Part shown: one piece after another, positions 49,701 to 57,346 of the stretch
Layout of the letters: each line of letters opens with the position of its first letter
Position numbering within the stretch: position 1 is the stretch's first letter
NCBI GenBank assembly: GCA_025057755.1
Contig: JANWVC010000008.1
Span: forward strand, 224,724 to 288,723
Reading direction: 5' to 3'
DNA: 64,000 nt
Source of the DNA: Limisphaera sp.
GTDB taxonomy: Bacteria; Verrucomicrobiota; Verrucomicrobiia; Limisphaerales; Limisphaeraceae
Program-made: the position numbers and the translations under genes
Notes under the pieces: generated by a model
The model's database searches: none
What the model was told of the DNA's origin: nothing
Seen by the model: the letters and a program-made list of their open reading frames with translations, nothing else

Positions 49701-50052
49701 GAGATTGGTCCGATTCAACTCGACCGCTATCCCAAAGGTCAGGTTGATTACGATGAAGACGCCGCAGATCGGAGGCGACCTGCACCTGCCAGGCCACCTG
49801 CAAAACATGGAACCGGTCATCTTCCAACCGCCAACTCAGAACCGGTCGGAGTTCATCAACACCGCAGGGATTGACGCGTCCCTCACAACGCAGGTCCACC
49901 ACTTCCAGGGCACTAACCCACACCCAGTTGCTTAGCAAGACGATTCCGACCCGCAGCCCCAGAGTGATCAAGGCTCGGTCAGAGGGAAAACGCGGGCACA
50001 GGGCCCGATGCGGACACCGGTCGTCATCAGCCATCCGAGGCGACACCCGCAT
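46750..50052 (-). CDS. Alpha-L-rhamnosidase, GH78
   Basis: A 1100-residue protein. A hydrophobic segment (GLRVGIVLLSNWVWVSALEV) acts as signal; then come Ig-like and N-terminal beta domains (LRPVLSWRLEDDRFHVLQVA, YLNGTRVGDAVLAPALSHYD) and the (alpha/alpha)6 catalytic domain with TDCPQRDERQGWLGDRLEEC, DYWPIYSDNV-type aromatic stretch and WGYMVRQGATTIWELWNGDT. It removes terminal L-rhamnose, here likely from rhamnogalacturonan. It is the first gene of the coupled operon with the BNR protein, DUF3826-like protein and pectate lyase. The start may be 50034 (MADDDRC) rather than 50052. Confidence 0.92.
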   Translation of the reverse strand: MRVSPRMADDDRCPHRALCPRFPSDRALITLGLRVGIVLLSNWVWVSALEVVDLRCEGRVNPCGVDELRPVLSWRLEDDRFHVLQVAWQVQVASDLRRLHRNQPDLWDSGRVESDQSHLVPYSGRPLSSHQQVWWRVRVWDNHGRCSPWSRAAHWTMGILDPVEWQARWIGKPGRETTNWLDQTFWIWHPSVADPLRAPAGTNWFRRVVTLPPDRRIVRAVFEYTGDNECRGWLNGLDLGARNHPRRVKWNDITTRVEPGQTLVLGLTGRNTAPNKPAGVIGRLWVQFEEGPPLVIPTDSEWKVHSEEVPGWHRPDFEDSDWEWARVLGPAGMAPWGAIMTAEERRLPARWLRKEFVLDRPVRRALIHWSGLGWSELYLNGTRVGDAVLAPALSHYDKRVFYLSADVTRLLRRGANAMGAVLGNGRFYADRSRVYAGTVSYGFPQLMLHLRIEHTDGSVTTLATDSSWRLTDEGPIRSNSEFDGEEYDARRELTGWDLPGYDDADWEPASIMPAPAGQVVAQPIEPMRITQMLAPVFIREPSPGVFIFDFGQNLAGWCRLRVRGPAGTTVQLRHAERLRPDGHLDLANLRGAQQTDRYILKGQGEEIYEPRFTYHGFRYVELTGYPGRPGPHTLTACVVHDDLPRVGDFTCSHPLLNRIYQNVVWGLRANYRSIPTDCPQRDERQGWLGDRLEECAGEAHVFDVARFYRKWLRDIADAQRPSGSLPDVAPPYWPIYSDNVTWPSTFLSAPGLLYRQYGDFRFLQDTYSAAAQWIRYMSGYVTNGLISKDSYGDWCVPPEDPQLIHSRDPARRTDPTLIATAYFVHDLRLMARYARLLGRPEEAAAWEHQAQTMARAFHHAFYDSERGQYGNGTQTACILTLALNLVPESERDRVFATLVHNIEVLNHGHPATGLIGVQHLMRTLTRHGRPDLAFRIATQTNYPSWGYMVRQGATTIWELWNGDTAEPGMNSGNHVMLVGDLVLWLYECLAGIAPDGEKPGYRLLRMAPQFVPGLVWVSARRMTPFGLVHSEWRRIHNSLVWDICIPPNTTAWVELHCDQVDQVRINGQAVRYADGLLSVHTHLPRPALHLGSGRYQIVCP

Positions 50053-51635
50053 ATCTCATCGGATAATGCAAGCCCGGGAACTACCGCAACAGAGAGTAGC
50101 GCCTTGGCCTGACATTTTACATGCGGATTTTGACAAGAACACTGCGGTAAAAGGTGCGGCCATGGTTTGGAGACGGAGACCTGAAACGCAACTGGAGCCG
50201 CAGGGGTTGGAGTGGCCGACCTCCTATGATGGACCTCCCGCGAAGCGTGGCTTAGTTCCTGAACTAACGGCCCTGGCCACGCAAGTGGAGTTAACTAGAA
50301 AGTGCGCTGACACTCGCCTAGGCGACCTTCAGCGACCTTATCCTGAAAAGTAGCTGTTTCATCGAGGTTTATCACACGGGTGGTGCTCCCACCATCACTC
50401 GGGCATCCCTGTCCATATGGAGCCTTTGGATCACCCACCAATTGGCTCTGCCTGACGGCTTCGGTCTAGTAATCCTTGCATGTTAGAGAAATGAGCGCCA
50501 CATCCCTAGATCCAGTCCCGGAGGGAACCCGCGCGGAGAACACGTTTGTTTTGGAATATACGCACCGCTTTGGTTACGTGCCAAGCAATACGCCACAAGA
50601 ATGTCCAGGATGATCACCGCGTATGTTCATCATGCCCCCATGACACCTGGATGGCGTGGGATTGCTTACGTAAAGCCACAGAGGCACCTTGAAGCAGCTT
50701 TATATATGCGCCGGGGACAGATATACTACGAGCGACATATATGAGCGGCGCGTTATTACCCATACAGACGCCTCCTTGCACAGAATGGTCACAGAGATGA
50801 CGTTATCCACACAGCGGAACGTAACATGTGGATTCCCCCTGGAGGCGCATTGATGGGACACAGTCGCACGTTGCAGCGGCAAGGAACTGCAGCACTGTTG
50901 CACGTGGAATCGTGGAGGCCTGCTGCTGAATAGGCGACCACGAATAATCTTTGTAAAGTCTCCTGTGAACGAGATCTATTGTGAGCGGCGCAGCGACGTG
51001 TTTGTCGGGCCCGTTATTATAAAAAGCGCAGTGGCTGACCGCTTGCTGTGGTGAGCGCGCTGTCGTAGTGCGCGCACCTAAAAGGCGTAAACGCTGGTAC
51101 GAGCGCGGCGACTATTGGAATCACGCGAAAGGGCCAGGCCACCGGTGGTGCGCTGATAAGATAGACGGGATGGACCGAGGCGGTAACGATCAGGGAAGGA
51201 TTGTAGGTAGGCGGCAGATGGGACGTATGCGATATTACCGGCGAAGAGAGCGCGGCTGTTGTTAGGTGTGGCGGCGGCAGGAGTGCGTCGACAGATGCGA
51301 GAGAAGAGAATCGTGAGGCGGGCAAAGGATGGGGGAAATGGCCCGGCGATAGACGCGGCGTGTTTTTCCCGTGGCATTACAGCCCAGGCTGTACGTGGCG
51401 TGAAAAGCAGCGAGCGGTGTGCTCAACCGAGGTGCCTGAAAAATCGGAGCGGATGCCGACGAGGCGAGAGGAAGCCGGTGGAACCGAAAAGGAGGCGCAT
51501 GTGGTTCGTAGGCTGCCGAGGCTTAAAAATTGCTTAAAGGTCTCCTTGATAAGAGAGGGTGCGTTGTATAGTGTTGTTGGGGGTCGCAAAGTTTTCAGGG
51601 AAAATGTGCGATCCGGAACCTATTTTAAGCCAGTC
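50053..51635. other. 1.6 kb gene-poor junction to the accessory array
   Basis: No gene can be supported. Composition changes here: the last 600 bases are G-rich and purine-rich on the plus strand (GAAGAGAGCG-type runs), unlike the enzyme operon on the left. A plus-strand frame 51360-51800 is open but only its last 54 residues look like protein. The region probably includes the rhamnosidase promoter and decayed sequence from the array. Confidence 0.5.
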
Positions 51636-51800
51636 ATGCCCGGTGTTGGAGCAGGCCCACGAAGACTGGTGGTACTCAGTGTTTTGCTCGGGGTTTCTAT
51701 TGTGTTAGTTCTAGCGGTTGTTCGGTGGAGCCGTGCCAACAAGATGCCACCGACACAAACGCAACACAGAACAAAGAAAGCACAGAAAAATGAGCAGTAA
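51636..51800 (+). pseudogene. Remnant of a C-terminally anchored exported protein (P1)
   Basis: 54 residues: a Gly-rich start, a single helix (RLVVLSVLLGVSIVLVLAVV) and a basic tail rich in Lys, Arg and Gln. The layout equals the C-terminus of the P proteins at 53286, 55970 and 57962. The frame continues upstream to 51360, but that part has no recognisable sequence, so this looks like the surviving 3' end of a lost P gene. It overlaps the downstream cysteine-rich gene, as in the other pairs. Confidence 0.55.
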
Positions 51801-52152
51801 AGCCATGAGAATGCAAGTACGCGGTCTATTCGTTGTAACGACGCTGCTGTTGACCGGGTCAGCCTTGGCCGTGGTCTGTTACACGACCGTGACTGACACC
51901 ACCTGCAAGAAACTCGGCTCGATCGAGTACTTTTCACGATGCGCGTGGCGTCAGTTTTTGTCGGCTGCGGGCGGGTTCAGCAGATGCGACGAGGCACCGA
52001 CCGGACTGCTGAATTGTAAAGATGTGGGCAATGCCAAAGAGTGCTGGTATCAGTACCTCTATCATGAATGTAACGGGCAAGAAGTCGTATTGTGGGGCAC
52101 AAATTATATTAAAGATTCTGTGGCCACCGGTGGTGTCTGTCCGCCGCCGTAA
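51790..52152 (+). CDS. Small exported cysteine-rich protein (C1)
   Basis: A 120-residue protein. A signal peptide (MRMQVRGLFVVTTLLLTGSA) is followed by a mature part of about 90 residues with eight cysteines, including VVCYTTVTDTTCKK, FSRCAWRQF and ECWYQYLYHEC. No homologous family is known to me. The ATG at 51790 is 11 bases before the end of P1; ATG 51805 is also possible and gives a tighter signal peptide. An even cysteine number and export suggest disulfides. It is the only C gene in the array paired with a P remnant. Confidence 0.72.
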   Translation: MSSKAMRMQVRGLFVVTTLLLTGSALAVVCYTTVTDTTCKKLGSIEYFSRCAWRQFLSAAGGFSRCDEAPTGLLNCKDVGNAKECWYQYLYHECNGQEVVLWGTNYIKDSVATGGVCPPP

Positions 52153-52732
52153 CAAGCTGAAGGACAGGCCGGTATCTGGGTAGTAGGGTGTGCGCTTACC
52201 TCACGTGAGAAAAGGGCGGCGATGCTGTGCGCGGAACATTGGAGTGGGCATGCAGCGCCGCGCTAGGTTAAGTAGCCTACGGGACTGACCCCAGTGGTGG
52301 GTTGCAAGGAAAAACAGGAGAGTTGTGAAGGCAGCCGCGTGCCCTGTTCGAGTTAAAGGGGCACCGATGGCGTGAGTGCATTGGGGCTGTGCGCCTTAAC
52401 GGGGTGCATCTCTTGGCGCTCCCGAGTCCACCGTGGGGTGGGAACGGCGGCTTGGTAGGGCGCGTGCCCGATGGTGCGGCCCGATGATTGGTACCGGGTC
52501 CACTCAATAGGAATGGGCCTGCACGGGCGGGATTTAGCCCGGCGATTGTTACTGTTCCCGGTCCCGACTGCCCGATGCGGAGGCGTTGTGTGCGGGCGCG
52601 CCTCGGCTTGGGAAAGTGAAGTTGCGCCTGGAGGGGTGGTAGGGATTTCGGGTGCTGGAGCCGGAAGCATTGGGGCTTGGCCCTGGGTTCAGTCCGGGGC
52701 TCACCCGGAGACTGCGAAGCCCCAGCTTTGCG
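52153..52732. other. Gene-poor stretch before the repeated element
   Basis: 580 bases, G+C-rich, with short frames on both strands and no recognisable protein. No terminator-like hairpin with a T-tract was seen after C1. Confidence 0.4.
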
Positions 52733-52789
52733 ACGAGCTGGTAATCAGGAAGTTGCGAGGTATTTCGATAAGGTATTGACTTTTTGCGG
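52733..52789 (+). repeat. Upstream conserved element, copy 1
   Basis: About 57 bases, beginning ACGAGCTGGTAATCAGG and ending TTGACTTTTTGCGG, match a second copy at 55654-55713 with few differences, mostly in a middle stretch and the T-run length. It precedes the 52832 remnant and P2. The TTGACT resembles a -35 box, but no well-spaced -10 is seen. In both copies the frame reading ELVIR.LR.IS is open, so a coding remnant is also possible. Confidence 0.6.
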
Positions 52790-52831
52790 CTAGAATTGGG
52801 TTAAACTTAGGAAACTTCAAAATGCCATGAT

Positions 52832-53293
52832 ATGGACCGCTTTGATCATGTAGTGGGCAAGCGTGTCGGGTCGCTTGTAGCGACGCGCTCGAATATACCC
52901 TCGAAGCAGTTCAGGAATACTCTTGCCTTGCTGAAAAGGGTCCTAGTATCAAGCCTCGCTTTCTTTGCTTGTTCTTCGGCTTTAACCGGGACAACGATTT
53001 ATGCGCAAGTGTATTTTGCTGAGGGGCGAATCGAGCTGGTAACGAAGCGCGCCGCTGACGATCTTGGAAAGACCAATACGTATGCATTTTACGTGGAGGT
53101 TGTGGGAGGCAAGTACAAGATCAGATTACGCACTGGTGTCATGCTTTTGAGTACCGGTTTGGCGAAGGCGCGGAGCACAATCGGCGCCGCGCTGTGTGTC
53201 CGCAAGGACGCTAATGTCGAGCGGCTGGTGAATGCGGCTGCGGCAAGTGCGCATCTTTGCGGCTCTTTTTGTCGGCAATTGCCTCATGAATAA
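52832..53293 (+). pseudogene. Chimeric remnant: P-type N-terminus joined to a MauE-like fragment
   Basis: 153 residues. Residues 35-100 look like the N-terminus of a P protein: a signal (LVSSLAFFACSSALTGTTIY) and a beta-rich stretch of the form found in P4 (E-x-GK-x-T-x-F-x-V-x-V-x-GK). The frame then enters LLSTGLAKARSTIGAA, which matches ITGLAKAWSAIGPA of the MauE-like protein at 57347, also at the DNA level. It ends without a known domain, overlapping the start of P2 by 8 bases. Probably recombined scraps rather than a functional gene. Confidence 0.6.
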
Positions 53294-54374
53294 AATGCGC
53301 AGGCTAGGCAGAGTGTGGCTGGGCGGGTACGGGGGACTCTTGGTTTTGTGTGCCTTGATATCGCCATTGGCCCCGCAGTTGGCCGCGGCGACGCTGCGTT
53401 ATAACGGGGTAGTGGTACTAGGAAAGCCCGACGGCCAAGGTGGGATTGTAGAGACGGTCGGGGGGATAATAATCCGCCAAGATGCGGAAAAAGGGCTTAC
53501 TTGTATCGAGCAAGATTGTACGGCCGTTTACTCCTCGAAAGTGGAGCTGTGGTGCAATGGGATTGACATTTTTCTAATTGAGAGATTTGCGAACCCGAAG
53601 ATAAAACCTCTTGCCACGGTGAGGAGGGTTGGCACCCGCACGCTTGGCGAGGCCATAGGGACTATTGTCGAAATCCCGTATCTGGTGAGTTGCACAAAGT
53701 ACCGGGAGATAACGAACTGTGCTGCATGCGAAATACCCCTCAGCCTGCTTCACAAGGATCCAGACTTCGGGTGTGACGCATTTACGGTGAAACCGGGTGC
53801 CAGGGAAGGCGAGGTGATCTTCTGGCTAAACGGAACGGGCAGGACCAAGCGGGACGGGTACGAATACCAGCTCCCTCCTCCGTACCACAACGGCTATGTT
53901 GCAGCCAGACTACTTATTGATGAAAGTACTGGCCAGGTTGCGGGCACATTGCCCAAACGTGTGGATTTTTCATTCTATCGCTCAAAACCGGGCGGGGTGG
54001 ACGCGAACGACTTGGCGTTGCACCACCGCGTATCAGTAGTCATAACAAACGTTGAGGTGACTTCCGAAACGTTGGTTGGTGCGCCGGTCGTGCGTAATGA
54101 CGAAACATATGAGACGGTTGACTACAGGTTTGAATCTTTGCATGGCGACCCGTTTTTCTACCGCGTGGGGAAGGGTGGCGATTTCCCCAGATTTATTGAA
54201 TCTCAGTCAAAAGAGTTTGGGAAAATTGAAGACGCTTTGAAAGCACGCCTTGGGATGGTTCCAGCCCATCAGCCGGGCTTCGGGCGTCACATTGTATTGG
54301 CCGTGCTGGTTGGCTTTTCCGCCTTTTTTGCCCTGATCCTGGCAAGAAAGGCGCGAAAGACCGGTGCCCCGTAG
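53286..54374 (+). CDS. Exported protein with C-terminal membrane anchor (P2)
   Basis: A 362-residue protein. Signal peptide (LGGYGGLLVLCALISPLAPQ, then AAA), a beta-rich domain with several cysteines (GLTCIEQDCTAV, VELWCNGIDIFLIE, SCTKYREITNCAACE, DFGCDAF), and a C-terminal helix RHIVLAVLVGFSAFFALILA followed by a basic tail RKARK. This predicts a type I membrane protein with a large periplasmic part. CNGIDIFLIE resembles CDGVNTYSVL in P4. No known family. It is followed by the C2 gene, whose start codon region is damaged. Confidence 0.78.
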   Translation: MNKMRRLGRVWLGGYGGLLVLCALISPLAPQLAAATLRYNGVVVLGKPDGQGGIVETVGGIIIRQDAEKGLTCIEQDCTAVYSSKVELWCNGIDIFLIERFANPKIKPLATVRRVGTRTLGEAIGTIVEIPYLVSCTKYREITNCAACEIPLSLLHKDPDFGCDAFTVKPGAREGEVIFWLNGTGRTKRDGYEYQLPPPYHNGYVAARLLIDESTGQVAGTLPKRVDFSFYRSKPGGVDANDLALHHRVSVVITNVEVTSETLVGAPVVRNDETYETVDYRFESLHGDPFFYRVGKGGDFPRFIESQSKEFGKIEDALKARLGMVPAHQPGFGRHIVLAVLVGFSAFFALILARKARKTGAP

Positions 54375-54425
54375 GGGTCGCACTGGTAGGCGTGCCAAGT
54401 TAAATTAGGATCACAGACGTAAACT

Positions 54426-54827
54426 ATGAAACCAAAAAATCCGTAAATAGTTGCATGCTTGGGAGCTGGACTGTTGGCGCTCACGCTTGTGGTAGGTAGT
54501 GTAAACGGTGGGTACAGCGAGGGTTTCAGAACCGTTTGTCCGAAGATTGTATGGAACTATATTGGGGGCGAGTGTTGGGTCAGTAACGGCGTTTGCAACG
54601 GCTCCAAAACGTTCGAAAAGGTGAAAACATATGTTTGCACAGGAAGGGGCGATCTTAATTGTCCTCCTGACGAAAACCTTGGCAGCAAACGGGTAGTTCA
54701 GTGCGAGTGGGTCCCAAGATACGAAAAGGATTTTAAACTCAACGTTGACCTACAAAAGTGTGAAGCCGCCATCGGGTACACATGCCCAGATGGTTCTGTA
54801 TGTGAGGCGCGTACTCCGACCGAGTAA
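54426..54827 (+). pseudogene. Cysteine-rich exported protein C2 with in-frame stop in its signal peptide
   Basis: From ATG 54426 the frame reads MKPKNP, a TAA at 54444-54446, then IVACLGAGLLALTLVVGSVN in the same frame. Restoring one Lys codon (AAA to TAA is a single change) would give a classic signal peptide. The mature part has nine cysteines (for example FRTVCPKIVW, GECWVSNGVC, TYVCTGRGDLNC). A TTG at 54459 could still start translation but would leave no positive charges before the hydrophobic core. It lies 52 bases after P2. Likely inactive, unless read-through or the TTG start is used. Confidence 0.72.
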
Positions 54828-55118
54828 AGTTTGCAGGCGGCGAGCGGAAAGACCGGCTTGGGACACGGAGGGAAGGCTCCCACAGTTGCGCGAGCGACGT
54901 CGGTGTATAGCATTGGCATGCCGCGTACCGCAGCGTGAATGGTAATAAGGCTTGAACATTCGATTGACGCAGCAAAACCCAGCTTCATCCCGGGAAAATG
55001 CGCATTCCTGTGTCATCGTATTGTGCAAGCCTGACCGAGAGTGTATGGCATGGGTACTAACCCGGATATTTCATACTCGATTGTGAAGCGCATCTGGCCC
55101 TGATGCTGACTGCTGCTG
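54828..55118. other. Gene-poor stretch after C2
   Basis: About 290 bases without a recognisable gene or RNA. It leads into degraded P and MauE pieces. Confidence 0.4.
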
Positions 55119-55301
55119 TTGCTGCCCGCCGTGGTCATTTCGCCATTCTGTGTTGTTGATTGGGCTGACTGCATGTGGGCACAGGGTGTGGTAGTGGAAA
55201 TGATTGGACAAAACGGAAAAAAGTTTCAGCGAGCCGCTGAAATCCCGCGTGCGCGGGACCAGCGGCGTGTGCTACCATCAACTATGAAATATCCGGGCTA
55301 A
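55119..55301 (+). pseudogene. Possible P-type N-terminal scrap
   Basis: A 60-codon frame includes VVDWADCMWAQGVVVEMIGQ and NGKKFQRAAE, which loosely resembles the signal cleavage and first beta strands of P4 (IGQTCTVTGELEAIY...GKP). It lies just before a MauE fragment, the same order as in the 52832 remnant. The similarity is weak and short. Confidence 0.35.
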
Positions 55302-55331
55302 AGACGGAGCATTTGCAGAAGAAAAACGGGG

Positions 55332-55540
55332 CTGGCCAAGGCGTGGAGCGCAATTGGCCCCGCCTGTGCGTTGGATGTGGCGCACCCGATAGTTGGTGTC
55401 CCGCCAGGCAACTGATTTTGGGCCTGCTAGGGGTAGAGTTGAGCGTTGCTTTTTCCTGTTTCCCGTTGACGACAGAAAAAACCATAACTGCCAAACGCCA
55501 AAACTGCGGGATTGGGGCTGCATTGCGCCCACGTGAATGA
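55332..55540 (+). pseudogene. MauE/DoxX-like gene fragment, frameshifted
   Basis: LAKAWSAIGPACALDVAHPI is followed by a frameshift near 55405 and then QLILGLLGVELSVAFSCFPL. Both parts match the intact protein at 57347-57835 (LAKAWSAIGPARALDVAEPI and QLMLGVGLLELFVAFFCLF). The DNA from 55332 to about 55412 is close to identical to 57427-57512, so this is a recent partial duplication. The last two helices and CGCLG motif are missing. Confidence 0.8.
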
Positions 55541-55653
55541 GACTTCGTGAGTATGCGTTGCAGGTGGTGTCGACTATTACAGCGGAAAGCGTGCGATTTT
55601 GCCCCAAGATTCGACCTGCAGCATGCCAAATAATGAGTCGAATGTGCTATGTA

Positions 55654-55713
55654 AGGAGCTGGTAATCAGGGATTTGCGGAACATCTCAAAAAGGTTGTTG
55701 ACTTTTTTTGCGG
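55654..55713 (+). repeat. Upstream conserved element, copy 2
   Basis: Second copy of the element at 52733-52789: GGAGCTGGTAATCAGG, a similar middle and TTGACTTTTTTTGCGG with two more T. It lies about 250 bases upstream of P3, as copy 1 lies about 500 bases upstream of P2. It may be a shared leader or promoter, or a duplicated coding remnant. Confidence 0.6.
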
Positions 55714-55969
55714 TCTTAAAATGGCGCAGAAAATTGGAAGAGGGAAAATTTGGAGCGACCTTACTGGTTTCAAAGGGTTGGCTATGGTGCAAAAGCCGGG
55801 GTACGTTCGCAAAAAGCAACTGCGGTGGGTGAGCACAGAAACGACTCGGGTAGAAACTGAAACCTGTAGATCGGCAATTAATTAATTGGCCATGCACAAG
55901 GCCACCCATGACGAAAGTAATGAGTTTGAAAAATTGGCGGGATACCGAGATGTTGATCGGCACCGTCCG

Positions 55970-56908
55970 ATGCGCCGTCAAGCGGGTCTTAGGGCAAGCC
56001 ACTTGCGCAGGAGGGCATTGACAGTTTTGTGGCTTACGACACTAAATGTTCTCGCCCAGCCTTTGGCTGAACGTTGGTGGGAACACAGTTCTCCAGAAAC
56101 CGTCCTGGCAAAAGCCAAATCAATAACACGTGATTTGGCTTACTTCCACGGAAGCAAGGCGCGGCTATTAAATGACCCAGACTCTTCGATCGAGCTTTTC
56201 GCGCGCAAGACACCTACCGGGCGTGTTGAAACGGAATCTGTTCTTTATACTCGGGGCAAAGTGCGGACCGTCACGTATGATCTAGAAAGCGGAAAGTTCA
56301 GCCTTGTAAACGGCATTCTGATAAAACAGGAATTCACCAATCATGCGCAGCGATTGGAAGCGTCGCTTGCGGAGTCGATAGATAGGCCTTACGAATATCG
56401 AGTATTAAAAGCGGAAGTCATTGGCACTAACGATTGTGTTGTTGTGGCCCGTATGGCATCGCCGAAGCTGCTCCAATTATTAAGGGCAGCGCTTTACCCG
56501 CCCCATATTCAAATGCCGGATTTCCTTGGAGACCCTACCAACTACATAAGGGCTGAAACCCACTATTATATCCGGAAAAGCGACGGTGTGATTATTGGCG
56601 AGATCAAAAAGAACAGTGCAGGCGAGATTTTAGAGGACATGCTTTTTGACTTTGTCGAGGTTAACGTTCCGATACCAGAAAAAGTGTTCAACTTGCCAAA
56701 AGCAACACTGGTAACAGCGACGAACGAGGTACAGTTTCTCCAGATAATTGCTACCGGGTACAAAGCTGAACACGTTGTAAAGCCGACGCAAATCAAGATA
56801 ATCCGCGGTGTGATTCTTGGAGCCGTGCTGATTTCTGGGTGCGGATTGTTGTTCCTGCTTTATCTCAAACGAAGAAAACGAGTAAGTGAGACTAAAGGTA
56901 GAGAATGA
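55970..56908 (+). CDS. LolA-like exported protein with C-terminal membrane anchor (P3)
   Basis: A 312-residue protein. ATG 55970 gives a signal peptide (LRRRALTVLWLTTLNVLAQP); 55892 is also open. The body has features of LolA/RseB-like folds: VLAKAKSITRDLAYFHGSKA, THYYIRKSDGVIIGEIKKNS and FDFVEVNVPIPEKVFNLPKA. A single C-terminal helix (IIRGVILGAVLISGCGLLFL) with a basic tail KRRKR follows. LolA-type folds carry lipids or lipoproteins in the periplasm; whether this one does is unknown. Its TGA overlaps the ATG of C3 (ATGA), so the two are made together. Confidence 0.8.
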   Translation: MRRQAGLRASHLRRRALTVLWLTTLNVLAQPLAERWWEHSSPETVLAKAKSITRDLAYFHGSKARLLNDPDSSIELFARKTPTGRVETESVLYTRGKVRTVTYDLESGKFSLVNGILIKQEFTNHAQRLEASLAESIDRPYEYRVLKAEVIGTNDCVVVARMASPKLLQLLRAALYPPHIQMPDFLGDPTNYIRAETHYYIRKSDGVIIGEIKKNSAGEILEDMLFDFVEVNVPIPEKVFNLPKATLVTATNEVQFLQIIATGYKAEHVVKPTQIKIIRGVILGAVLISGCGLLFLLYLKRRKRVSETKGRE

Positions 56909-57177
56909 AGACGAGGAAATCCCTAAACAGGAAGATAGCAATGGCAGTGGCTAGCTTTGGAGTAGTCGCCTCCATTGTTTACGCGCTCAACGCAACCCCT
57001 GGCATTAAAGACCGGTGTTACCGCTGCGATGACGAACATCCGGTCACTATTGGTAATACAGTTTGCAAGAGTCAGGACTGTTGCTGTATAGCGGTGTGCC
57101 TGCTTCTAAACCCGGACAACCACGAGGCAGCGGGACATTGCACCGCAGACTGTATGGATTACAGGCCTAAGGGGTAA
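56905..57177 (+). CDS. Small exported cysteine-rich protein (C3)
   Basis: A 90-residue protein. Basic N-terminus and signal (KIAMAVASFGVVASIVYALN), then a mature part of about 60 residues with nine cysteines: DRCYRCDDEH, TVCKSQDCCCIAVC, GHCTADCMD. The CCC run and spacing suggest a compact disulfide-knotted or metal-binding peptide. Start is fixed by the ATGA overlap with P3. This is the shortest and most cysteine-dense of the intact C proteins. No known family; bacteriocin-like, structural or metal-binding roles are all open. Confidence 0.8.
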   Translation: MKTRKSLNRKIAMAVASFGVVASIVYALNATPGIKDRCYRCDDEHPVTIGNTVCKSQDCCCIAVCLLLNPDNHEAAGHCTADCMDYRPKG

Positions 57178-57240
57178 AATCGGGTCCGGCCTCGGGGCAC
57201 ATTGTTAGGTGCGCCGCCCGAGCTGTGGTGGAGTTTGGGT

Positions 57241-57275
57241 GCGGATCAGCAAAGGCGTATGTTACGCCCATCCGC
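57241..57275 (+). other. Two-part hairpin before the MauE-like gene
   Basis: Outer arms GCGGAT / ATCCGC enclose inner arms GGCGT / ACGCC with a 5-base loop. It sits in the 170-base gap between C3 and the MauE-like gene. No T-tract follows, so a leader structure or weak terminator is possible. Confidence 0.4.
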
Positions 57276-57346
57276 TGAGGGGCAGAGGCCAGCTTGCGAC
57301 TCCGCAAACGTGAGAACTGTGCGTTGGAATGCCGCATATCTGAACG

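Noticed and set aside
49871-50353. 160-codon plus-strand frame opposite the rhamnosidase 5' end
   Set aside because: Mostly antisense to the GH78 gene; Arg/Pro/Thr-rich composition typical of a shadow frame.
52471-52779. 102-codon plus-strand frame ending in the repeated element
   Set aside because: Only the last 17 residues (ELVIRKLRGIS) resemble the second copy; the rest looks non-coding.
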